Assembly: GCA_016783675.1 (NCBI GenBank)
Contig: JADHWE010000021.1
Coordinates: forward strand, 1 to 35,963
Length of the DNA: 35,963 nt
DNA from: Kiritimatiellia bacterium
GTDB lineage: Bacteria; Verrucomicrobiota; Kiritimatiellia; UBA8416; JABMPJ01
Reading direction: 5' to 3'
Both the position numbers and the translations under genes were made by a program. Shown piece after piece: positions 9,169-17,370 of this stretch (positions are counted from its first letter, which is position 1; every line of letters begins with the position of its first letter). Below the pieces are notes generated by a model. That model saw only the letters and a list, made by a program, of their open reading frames with translations. It was not told the origin of the DNA and did not search any database.

Positions 9169-9190
9169 CATTGGCCGGTTAAGGAGCAAT
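9169..9190 (-). repeat. Right arm of 22-bp perfect inverted repeat bounding the AbiE-like cassette
   Basis: cattggccggttaaggagcaat is the exact reverse complement of 6705-6726. Confidence 0.9.
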
Positions 9191-9372
9191 CACCCTCGTC
9201 GACCGCTCAACGATACTGACTGAAGAATCCGCACTGGTTGGCGACCCCAAGATTGACTTCGGCCGCGTGATGAAGCATGTGTGTGTGCGCATGTCCGTCC
9301 ACTTGCACGCGTAGCGACTGCTTCTTCTGCCGGCTGCCGATGTCCCGCCTTTCCTCCCGGCGTTCACGTCAA

Positions 9373-9428
9373 TAGTCTGTACTACACGCTTTGGTAGTCT
9401 GTACTATCCATCGCCATAGTCTGTACTA
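9373..9428 (+). repeat. Three direct repeats of TAGTCTGTACTA with 22-bp period
   Basis: tagtctgtacta at 9373-9384, 9395-9406 and 9417-9428; each is an imperfect dyad (TAGT/ACTA). Confidence 0.92.
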
Positions 9429-9579
9429 TACCCCTGACACAGACCACCCCGTCTGGCTGCCTATCGGACATAACCTGCGGCGACAGCCCACAAAGTGATT
9501 GTCACCATTCCCCTCAATGGCGTGGTGCCCTTCCCCATGCTTGCATCCAACCAGTCGGGTCGCGTAAGGTGACGCCACC

Positions 9580-11169
9580 ATGGGTGCGTTGCAGATACGA
9601 GATACGACTGAGCATGATGTCGAGGCGGTCAAGGCGTTGTTTGTCGACGCGTATGGGCCCGATTACCCTTTTACCGATTTCTATGACACGGGGTGGCTGA
9701 AAAAGGCTGTGTTCGATGACGACACGATGTTCCTGGTGGCGGAATTGGACGGTAAGGTGCTGGGTACGGTCAGTGTCATGTTCGCCACGGGCGGGCTGAG
9801 TGACCTGATCGGGGAGTTCGGGCGACTGGTGGTTCATCACGAGGCACGCGGGCACCACGCGGGCACCGAACTGCTTCAGACGGCGCTGGATCGGGTGTCG
9901 GATTCGGTGCGCTTCGCCTTCGCGGAGGCGCGCACGGCGCACAGCGGGTCGCAGAAGATTCTTGAGGCGAGCGGTTTTCACGCGGTGGGGTTCGAGCCGC
10001 TGAAATACAAACTGATCGAGCGTGAATCGGTCGTACTCTACGCCACGCATCCGGCCGGACTGGAGGACCTGCGTCGCAACAATCCGCGGGTCATCCCGGA
10101 GATCGCGCCACTGGCGATGCATGTGCTCGAACAGGTGGGCATCACGCCTGATGTGATCGTGAGCGACGCGGACGGCTACCCCACACCGAGACCCCGCGGA
10201 ATCACCAACAAGCGCTTCCTGATCGAGGATCTTTCCGAACGGGGATGGAGCCCCCTCCTCCGCATCGAGCGTGGACGGGTCGAGGGGCGCGAAGTATTCG
10301 GTAATCTCAGCCTGTCGCACGGCTTCTTCAAGATCCGCACACAGAAGACGCGCTACCTCGTGGCGCGTGATGGCGCGGCGATTCTGGGTGGACTCGGTTT
10401 CTCGCACGATCCGATCGACCAGAAGGTCCGCATATTCGAACTGATCGGGTTCGACAACGCCGTCAAGGGAGCGCTGCTGGACGAGGTCGATCGCCTCGCC
10501 CGGGAAGAGCTGGACGCGGCCTACATCGAGGCAGATGTCAGTGCCTACGCACCGGAGCTTCAGCGAACGCTGGAGCGGCTCGGTTTCATGGCGACTGCGT
10601 ACTGTCCTTCCATGGTGTTCAGCGAGGTGGAAAGGCTGGATGTCGTCCGCATGGCCAAGCTCTCGGCGCCCTATTTCCGTGAAGAGATTCCACTTACGGA
10701 TGCGGCGGGTAAGACGCGCGACATTGTTGAGTTTTCAATGCTGGATCGTCGCGAGGGACGCGACATATTCCGCGCCGCGGGCGCGACATCTATCTTCAGC
10801 GGCATTGACGAAGGCGACACGTATCACCTCGCGCGGATTGGGCGGATGCGGGACATCGCGGACGGCGAGCGCTTGATCCAGAAGGGCGAAGCCGGTGACC
10901 GGGTCTTTGTGTTGGTGTCGGGCGAGCTGCGCGTGAGCGTTGGGGACAGGGAGGTCGGACGCATCGCCGCCGGGGAGACGGTCGGCGAGATGTCGCTGCT
11001 GGATGAGAACCCGCGTTCGGCCAACGTGATCGCCGCGGGGGACTGCCGCGTACTGGAGATCCTGGGCACGGATCTACAGGAGCTGATGGCACGTCGCCCG
11101 CGGCTAGGCATGGCGCTCATGCGCAACCTGGCCGTCAACCTATCCGCGAAGTTACGTGGCGCCGATTGA
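9580..11169 (+). CDS. GNAT acetyltransferase-like protein (apparently tandem GNAT) with C-terminal cyclic nucleotide-binding domain
   Basis: N-terminal VLGTVSVMF...GEFGRLVVHHEARGHHAGTELLQTAL..ASGFHAVGFE; C-terminal LIQKGEAGDRVFVLVSGELRVSVGDREVGRIAAGETVGEMSLLDENPRSANVIA. Confidence 0.85.
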   Translation: MGALQIRDTTEHDVEAVKALFVDAYGPDYPFTDFYDTGWLKKAVFDDDTMFLVAELDGKVLGTVSVMFATGGLSDLIGEFGRLVVHHEARGHHAGTELLQTALDRVSDSVRFAFAEARTAHSGSQKILEASGFHAVGFEPLKYKLIERESVVLYATHPAGLEDLRRNNPRVIPEIAPLAMHVLEQVGITPDVIVSDADGYPTPRPRGITNKRFLIEDLSERGWSPLLRIERGRVEGREVFGNLSLSHGFFKIRTQKTRYLVARDGAAILGGLGFSHDPIDQKVRIFELIGFDNAVKGALLDEVDRLAREELDAAYIEADVSAYAPELQRTLERLGFMATAYCPSMVFSEVERLDVVRMAKLSAPYFREEIPLTDAAGKTRDIVEFSMLDRREGRDIFRAAGATSIFSGIDEGDTYHLARIGRMRDIADGERLIQKGEAGDRVFVLVSGELRVSVGDREVGRIAAGETVGEMSLLDENPRSANVIAAGDCRVLEILGTDLQELMARRPRLGMALMRNLAVNLSAKLRGAD

Positions 11170-11270
11170 CGCTGTCAGCATTGACAGACAGGGCGCTGAA
11201 CACTACTCTGCAGACCAGATCTGCATCTGCCCGTATTGGGCAAGAGCTGAGCCGCAAAGGAGCGTGTCCT

Positions 11271-12389
11271 ATGACAGGGAAAAGTGGGTATTCACGTCGC
11301 GACTTTTTCAAGGGAGCCAGTGTGCTGGCCGGCGCTGCCGCGCTGGGTGGCGTAGGCACCTCCACCGCCGGTGCCGCCGTCGCCGCCAAGGCTGCGATTC
11401 CCCGGCGCAAGCTGGGCAAGACCGACCTGGAGCTGCCCGCTGTTTCGATTGGAACCGGAGCCGACAACAGCGACCTGAACGTCATCAAGTATGCCATCTC
11501 GCAGGGGATGAACTTCGTTCACACCTCGACCGGATACAAGAAGGGCGTCGCAATCAAGAATGTAGGAGAAGCGATCAAGGGGCAGCGGGACAAGCTAACC
11601 CTTGCTCTGAAGATCACTTGGGCACCCGACGACGACGCGGCATTGGATGCCGCATTCGAGACGCTGGGTGTAGACAACGTCGACATCGCCTTCTTCAACA
11701 TTCACAAGGCTTCACAGGTAAGCGACCCCAAGTTCCGCAAAGGAGCGGAGCGATGGATAAAGATGGGCAAGTTCCGCTACATCGGGTTGACCTCGCACAA
11801 AGAGACCGCCGCATGCCTGAGCGCGGCACTCGACCAGGGCTTCTACAATGCCCTGATGCCGGCCTATAACATCAGCATGGAAGAGGAATTCCTCCCGATC
11901 TTCGAGCGGGCCGAGAAAGAGGGTGTGGGCGTGGTGCTGATGAAGAGCGGGCGGGGGCTGAACGGCGACGCCTACTATGATGCGGTACCGCAGTACCTGG
12001 CTACGACAGGCATCACCACCATCAACAAGGGTTACGGATCATTTCGGGATGTTCAGAAGCAGATCGAGGCCGCCGGGCAGCCGGCGGACGCCGAGATCGG
12101 GAAACGCGTCCGCGAAGCAGCCGCCGTTGCCATGACGGGTCACTGCCAGATGTGCGGGATCTGCGATCAGGTCTGTCCCCGCGGACTGCCGGTCGCCGAC
12201 GTGGTGCGTTGTTCCGACTACTACATGGAGCACGCGCTCTATGTGGGCACGGCTTTCCAGACCTACGAGGAACTGAAAGACCGTCCGCAGACCGCCATCT
12301 GCGGTGACTGCGACCTCTGTGAGCGGGCCTGTCCCAACGGTGTGCCGGTGATGCATCATATCCGTCGGGCCGAGACCACACTCGCGTAG
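11271..12389 (+). CDS. Tat-exported aldo/keto reductase with C-terminal Fe-S cluster motifs
   Basis: Tat signal YSRRDFFKGASVLAGAAALG; AKR core RKLGKTDLELPAVSIGTG; CQMCGICDQVCP and CGDCDLCERACP. RBS aaaggag upstream of 11271. Confidence 0.9.
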   Translation: MTGKSGYSRRDFFKGASVLAGAAALGGVGTSTAGAAVAAKAAIPRRKLGKTDLELPAVSIGTGADNSDLNVIKYAISQGMNFVHTSTGYKKGVAIKNVGEAIKGQRDKLTLALKITWAPDDDAALDAAFETLGVDNVDIAFFNIHKASQVSDPKFRKGAERWIKMGKFRYIGLTSHKETAACLSAALDQGFYNALMPAYNISMEEEFLPIFERAEKEGVGVVLMKSGRGLNGDAYYDAVPQYLATTGITTINKGYGSFRDVQKQIEAAGQPADAEIGKRVREAAAVAMTGHCQMCGICDQVCPRGLPVADVVRCSDYYMEHALYVGTAFQTYEELKDRPQTAICGDCDLCERACPNGVPVMHHIRRAETTLA

Positions 12390-12405
12390 ACACCGGGAGC
12401 GCCGC

Positions 12406-13329
12406 ATGGTTCAACGCCGACTGTTCCTGGCCGCCGGCTGGCTACTGCCATTTGTGCTGGCGGCGCTGTTCATACTGAAGGGGCAACACTACGACCCAGC
12501 CTTCTTCACGCCGCCGGCCGTGCAGGGGCAAGACCTGCCTGTGCCGCTGGAGGTCGGCCACTGGCAACTCGAGGGCGGGCAACTCTTCCCTGCCGACCGC
12601 ATGTTCGAGAAGATCAACGGCAAGGCCGACTACTACCTGCAATACGATGCCGTCGAGCTCTGCAGCGGGGAGTGGATTGCAGGCGATCAGCACTGGGACA
12701 TGTATCTCTACCGCTTCAAGGATGCTGACGGCGCGCGCTATGCCTTCAGCGGTGAACGCCCGGGCAACCCAAGTGAGATTGACGGGATCAAGGGCTACCG
12801 GGTTCCGGGCCAAGTCGCCGTTCTGACGGGAACGTCCTACCTGCAGCTCAACGCCCACAGGGTGGACGCCGACACCGCCCCCGCTGAAACGCTGGCCAGG
12901 GAGCTTGTCGCGTACCTCGGAGAGTCCTCCCCTGTGGCGGACAGTAAGCCGGACCAGTCGCCGGCGACACTGGCCGGTGACGCGCTGATCAAAGACTCGG
13001 AGGGGCTACTGCCTGAAGGCGCCTTCGGGTTCTCCGTGCTCAACGAGGTACAGACAGCCCGGGTTTCTCTGTCCGGTGCAGAAGCGATCTGGTTCAAGGC
13101 ACCGGGCGATATCGAGACACTGATGGCCTATGCGGCAGAGCTGAAACTGTACGGCGGCGCGCACCTGTTTGAGCAAGACGGCGCAACCGGCGGCCTCATG
13201 TTCTCCTCATGGGAGCTTGCCGGTGTCGTGGACGGGGTGCTCTGGGGCGTGCATGCGGCTCCATCTCGCGAAGCGCTATTGGCACACTGGAATGCACTCC
13301 GCTCCGCACTGCAGGGGGACCAACCATGA
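12406..13329 (+). CDS. Hypothetical membrane-anchored protein (DUF6599-like)
   Basis: N-terminal TM, then FPADRMFEKINGKADYYLQYDAVELCSGEW; sits between redox genes with short gaps or overlap. Confidence 0.6.
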   Translation: MVQRRLFLAAGWLLPFVLAALFILKGQHYDPAFFTPPAVQGQDLPVPLEVGHWQLEGGQLFPADRMFEKINGKADYYLQYDAVELCSGEWIAGDQHWDMYLYRFKDADGARYAFSGERPGNPSEIDGIKGYRVPGQVAVLTGTSYLQLNAHRVDADTAPAETLARELVAYLGESSPVADSKPDQSPATLAGDALIKDSEGLLPEGAFGFSVLNEVQTARVSLSGAEAIWFKAPGDIETLMAYAAELKLYGGAHLFEQDGATGGLMFSSWELAGVVDGVLWGVHAAPSREALLAHWNALRSALQGDQP

Positions 13330-14300
13330 GTGCGAACAAGTCCAACAGGCGGGAATTCATCAAGCGCATGAGTGCGGCAGCCGGGGTGGCAGCCGGCTCC
13401 GGTGTGCTGGCAGCAGCGTTCCACAATCGAAACCTGGTGCCAACGGGCGAACAGGCCAAGACGATCCCGTCATTTGCCGTGCCCGGCACTGGAGGCATAG
13501 TGGCCATCGCCGAGGGCACCGATCATGCCCTGGCTGTGCAGGCCGCCCTGCAGGAGCTTGGCGGAATGACGCGTTTCATCAAGGCGGGCGATCGTGTGCT
13601 TATCAAGCCTAACTGCGCGTTCGATCGACCGGCCCACTTCGGCGCCACCAGTTCGCCGACCGTGACCGGCGAGGTGGTTCGCCAGTGCGTAGCGCTCGGC
13701 GCCGAGGTCCGCGTGATCGACAACCCAATCAACGATCCGGAAGGCTGTTTTGTGAAATCCGGGATCATGGAGGCGGTTCAGGCGGCAGGCGCCGAGGTCT
13801 GGCTGCCCTCCCCCGCGCTCTTCGGACGGGTCAAGGTGGGCACACTCCGCATTCCGGAATGGGAAGCGCTCTACCGGCCTCTCACCTGGGCCGACAAGCT
13901 CATCGGTATTCCCACGGTGAAGACGCACAACCTGTGTGGAGCCACCCTGACGATGAAGAACTGGTATGGTCTTCTCGGCGGAGGGCGCAACCGGCTCCAC
14001 CAGGCCATCCATGACGTCATCGCAGACCTGGCCCAGTTCATCCGCCCCACCCTCGTAGTGTTGGACGGCTCGCGGCTGCTCGTGGCGAACGGACCGACCG
14101 GGGGCAGCCCCTCCGATGTGCGTCCCGGGCACGTTGTCGCCGCCGGTACAGACCAGGTCGCCCTCGACAGCTTTGGCGCCGAGTTACTCGGGTTTGCCCC
14201 AACAGACATTGAGTATATAGGAAAAGCCGCGCAACTTGGGCGGGGTCAGATCGAGCGGAGCAAGCTGAACCTGTTCAAGAAAGTGAGGGCCGTCTCGTGA
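13326..14300 (+). CDS. DUF362 domain protein with Tat signal
   Basis: SNRREFIKRMSAAAGVAAG Tat signal; VLIKPNCAFDRPAHFGATSSPTV and VKTHNLCGATLTMKNWYGLLGGGRNRLHQAIHD typical of DUF362. Confidence 0.85.
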   Translation: MSANKSNRREFIKRMSAAAGVAAGSGVLAAAFHNRNLVPTGEQAKTIPSFAVPGTGGIVAIAEGTDHALAVQAALQELGGMTRFIKAGDRVLIKPNCAFDRPAHFGATSSPTVTGEVVRQCVALGAEVRVIDNPINDPEGCFVKSGIMEAVQAAGAEVWLPSPALFGRVKVGTLRIPEWEALYRPLTWADKLIGIPTVKTHNLCGATLTMKNWYGLLGGGRNRLHQAIHDVIADLAQFIRPTLVVLDGSRLLVANGPTGGSPSDVRPGHVVAAGTDQVALDSFGAELLGFAPTDIEYIGKAAQLGRGQIERSKLNLFKKVRAVS

Positions 14301-15721
14301 GAGCCCTGCGCCGCTTTTACCAGGTATTCTTCTTCGGCCTCTTCGTCGTTGCGTTCGTGCTGACGTCGCAGGGCCGACTCAAGGGCTACCCGGTCACCGT
14401 CTTCCTCGACAGCTCCGCGCTCAACGCTGTCGGCACACTACTCTCCGCAAGAAACATCGCGTATACGATGTGGATCGGCCTGCTTATCCTGGCACTGACG
14501 CCCTTCATCGGGCGGTTCTTCTGTGGCTGGATCTGTCCGCTGGGGACGATCTTTCACTTTGCCTCGCGCGCTCTACGCCCGCGCAAGCTTGCGGCACGCA
14601 TCAGGCAGAATCTGCGCAGCCCGGCACAGCTCGCCAAGTACCTCATCCTGGTCGGCCTGCTCACGGCGGCGTCGTTGGGTTTCATGCAGGTGGGTCTGTT
14701 CGACCCGATTGCGCTCCTGACCCGCACCGCGACAGCACTGGCGTCGCCCGGCATGCGTGCGGGTTGGCTGCTGATCGGCATCTTTGCGACGCTCCTTCTG
14801 TTGAATGCGTGGCGACCGCGCTTCTGGTGCCGCTACATCTGTCCTCTCGGCGCACTGCTCGGGGCGACGGCCAAGCTGATGCCGGGCGGGGTCGTGCGCA
14901 ACGAAGAGACCTGCACAAACTGCGGACTTTGCAGCCGCGACTGCATCGGCGCCTGCAGTCCGGACACTTGCACCCGCATGGCGGAGTGTTTTGTATGCTG
15001 GAACTGTGTCGAAGACTGCCCGGAGGGCGCCTTGAGTTGGAAATGGATGCCCAAGAGGCAGCAACTCGATCTCCAAACCGGAATGTCACGACGCGCCTTC
15101 CTTGGTGCAGCCACCGGCGGGGTCGCCACGGCGGCGGCATTGCAGACGCAGGCCGTGGAGGGATACCCCGCCCGCGTACGTCCGCCCGGGGCCCTGGCCG
15201 AACCGGACTTTCTCGACCGCTGCCTCAAGTGCGGAGAATGCATGAAGGTCTGTCCAACCGGCGTACTGCGTCCGGCCATGTCGGAGGCGGGTGTCTCCGG
15301 GCTGTGGACGCCCGTGATGGATATGGAACGAGGGTACTGTGAGTACAACTGCACCTTGTGCGGCCAGGTCTGTCCCTCGGGCGCGATCCAGCGACTCACC
15401 ATCGCGGAGAAGACCGAGCGCCCGGTCAAAACAGGCACGGCGTTTGTTGATCGCTCGCGCTGCCTGCCGTGGTCATTCGATCGCAACTGCCTGGTCTGCG
15501 AAGAAGTCTGCCCGGTCTCACCCAAGGCAATCCACCAGGACACGGTCGAGGTGGAGATCGACGGCAAGAAGACGGAGCTCCACCGTCCGCGCGTCAATCC
15601 GGAGCGCTGCATCGGCTGCGGCCTCTGCCAGCACGAGTGTCCGGTCAACGACCTCGCGGCGATTCGCGTTACCGCGGCGGGCGAATCACGCGCCCCCAGC
15701 GGCAGCTTCTTCCTGCGCTAG
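14297..15721 (+). CDS. NapH-like polyferredoxin membrane protein fused to a NapG-like 4Fe-4S ferredoxin domain
   Basis: TM helices with CGWICPLGTIFH and CRYICPLGALLG; 4Fe-4S motifs CTNCGLCSRDC, CLKCGECMKVCP, CTLCGQVCP, CIGCGLCQHECP; internal MSRRAFLGAATGG. Confidence 0.88.
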   Translation: MRALRRFYQVFFFGLFVVAFVLTSQGRLKGYPVTVFLDSSALNAVGTLLSARNIAYTMWIGLLILALTPFIGRFFCGWICPLGTIFHFASRALRPRKLAARIRQNLRSPAQLAKYLILVGLLTAASLGFMQVGLFDPIALLTRTATALASPGMRAGWLLIGIFATLLLLNAWRPRFWCRYICPLGALLGATAKLMPGGVVRNEETCTNCGLCSRDCIGACSPDTCTRMAECFVCWNCVEDCPEGALSWKWMPKRQQLDLQTGMSRRAFLGAATGGVATAAALQTQAVEGYPARVRPPGALAEPDFLDRCLKCGECMKVCPTGVLRPAMSEAGVSGLWTPVMDMERGYCEYNCTLCGQVCPSGAIQRLTIAEKTERPVKTGTAFVDRSRCLPWSFDRNCLVCEEVCPVSPKAIHQDTVEVEIDGKKTELHRPRVNPERCIGCGLCQHECPVNDLAAIRVTAAGESRAPSGSFFLR

Positions 15722-15884
15722 GCGCCGGCAGACTGACTCCCCACGAAGGACATGAAGAAGAGAGACGGAGAAGTGGACAAAGCAACCTACGCGACGGGTG
15801 CCGCCAAGGAACCAGTTGAGGCGTTGGATGAGCACCTCACAGGTACAGATTCTCAATCACTATCGTTGAGCCATCAACGAGATT

Positions 15885-16751
15885 GACTGCTCCGTTGGGG
15901 TGGTGGTTTGGGGCAGGAGATCGATCGCCCCGAAGGGGCTTCTTCATCGTAGCCCAGGCCAACGGCCTAGGTGTATTCGGTTTATGTATTCGTGCCCTGA
16001 AAGGGCACCTCACTCTTCATCTCACCGTCAATCCCATACATACCGTTCGTCGTACGGAATCTCGTATCGGTCGAGGAAGGCCCGCAGCTCATCCTGGAAC
16101 GATTGTGTGCGGTGATGTTCAACCTGGCACTCGATATACGCCTTTACATCCTTCACATGTGTCGGCCCAACTGAGAACATGCCATATCCGCTTTGCCAGT
16201 AGAAACCGCCATAGTCAGGCCCCAGCGTCTTGATGAATTTGGATGATTCCTGTTTCACTTTGCCGATCAGGGCCATCGGCAGCATCTTCTTTCCGATGTC
16301 CGCGAGCATGTGTACGTGGTCATCCGGGCCACCGACGACCACATACGGACAGCCACAATCCCGTGCCAGCGTTGCCAGATAGGCATGGACGCGTGATCGT
16401 ATCGCATCGTCGAGCCAACGCTTTCGTCCTTTGGTCGAGAAGACGGCGTGAATGTAGATCTGACAGAATGATTGGGGCATAGTCATCGCCTCCGTTCGGA
16501 CCGTTGAGATTGATGCGCCCTTTCAGGGCACCAATACTCTGTACCTTACCCCAGGCCGTTGGCCTGGGCTACGTTGACATCGGCCCGTTGGGCCGATCGG
16601 ACTATGCTCAAGCGTTACATCTCTGGGCTGGTATCTCCTGCCCCTTCGGGGCGGAGGATCAAAGCACATTTCTCGAGTCCGAACGTGCACTCCTAATCTA
16701 CGAGGCGATGGCGGATTCTCGCGATAAACTAACCACCCCAACGGAGCAGTC
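15885..16751. mobile_element. RAYT-containing element bounded by 20-bp perfect inverted repeats and carrying mirrored palindrome arrays
   Basis: gactgctccgttggggtggt (15885-15904) is the exact reverse complement of accaccccaacggagcagtc (16732-16751). Palindromes at 15927-15939, 15956-15968 and 15992-16008 recur in mirror order at 16640-16652, 16550-16568 and 16515-16531. Confidence 0.8.
16028..16486 (-). CDS. REP-associated tyrosine transposase (RAYT, IS200/IS605-like Y1 transposase family)
   Basis: CQIYIHAVFSTKGRKRWL; VVGGPDDHVHMLADIGKKM (HUH-type H.H); FYWQSGYGMFSVGPTHVKDVKAYIECQVEHHR (catalytic Tyr region). Confidence 0.88.
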   Translation of the reverse strand: MTMPQSFCQIYIHAVFSTKGRKRWLDDAIRSRVHAYLATLARDCGCPYVVVGGPDDHVHMLADIGKKMLPMALIGKVKQESSKFIKTLGPDYGGFYWQSGYGMFSVGPTHVKDVKAYIECQVEHHRTQSFQDELRAFLDRYEIPYDERYVWD

Positions 16752-16874
16752 TATATCGTGGGTCAGGTCTTTTTCCTGTCCTGCCGGTTGTTCCGTCCCC
16801 ATTCGGCGGGCCTTTTCGGCAGATGGTGCGAAGCCGATTTGTGCACCCGGAGAGGATGAAGCTACTCCCTACCG

Positions 16875-17333
16875 TCAGGATGCCCCCAATGCGTTGGGAA
16901 CAGTATCCTTCGGACTCACCTTGTACCAGGCATTCTCGATGTTGCCCTTGGCGTCGACCAGGAAGGACGAACGGAGGATACCCATGTACTTCTTGCCGTA
17001 CATGGACTTCTCGGTCCAGACGCCATAGGCCTCGGCCACACGGTGATCCGTGTCGCAGAGCAGCGGGAATCCCAAGCCATACTTGTTGTCGAACTTCTTC
17101 TGCGCCGCGGGCTTGTCGGGGCTGATGCCGACCGTGCGAATCCCTGCCGACGCGAAGTCGGCCTGGGCCTCGCTGACCGCGCAGGACTGCACGGTGCATC
17201 CCGGCGTACTGGCCTTGGGATAGAAGTAGATCAACAGCCGCTCGCCTTTGAAGTCGGCCAGCGACACCTTCTGTTCATCCTGATCCATCAGCTCGAACTG
17301 CGGCGCTTTGTCTCCTGCTTTCAGTGTGCTCAT
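16875..17333 (-). CDS. bcp: Thioredoxin-dependent peroxiredoxin, Bcp/PrxQ type
   Basis: FYPKASTPGCTVQSCAVSEAQADF with peroxidatic and +5 resolving cysteines. Confidence 0.92.
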   Translation of the reverse strand: MSTLKAGDKAPQFELMDQDEQKVSLADFKGERLLIYFYPKASTPGCTVQSCAVSEAQADFASAGIRTVGISPDKPAAQKKFDNKYGLGFPLLCDTDHRVAEAYGVWTEKSMYGKKYMGILRSSFLVDAKGNIENAWYKVSPKDTVPNALGAS

Positions 17334-17370
17334 CGTGTTCTCCTGTTTTCTTGTTTATCTCACAGACGGG

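Noticed and set aside
9373-9428. Short CRISPR array
   Set aside because: 12-bp repeats with 10-bp spacers are far too small for CRISPR and no cas genes are present.
14833-15648. 271-aa minus-strand ORF antisense to the NapH-like fusion
   Set aside because: Plus-strand frame contains the ordered Fe-S motifs; the antisense frame is low-information Ser/Arg-rich.
15885-16751. Target-site duplication flanking the RAYT element
   Set aside because: Bases outside the two 20-bp repeats (agatt / tatat) do not form a direct duplication.
16504-17028. 174-aa plus-strand ORF across the right half of the RAYT element and bcp 3' end
   Set aside because: Runs through palindromic repeats and antisense to bcp; no coding features.
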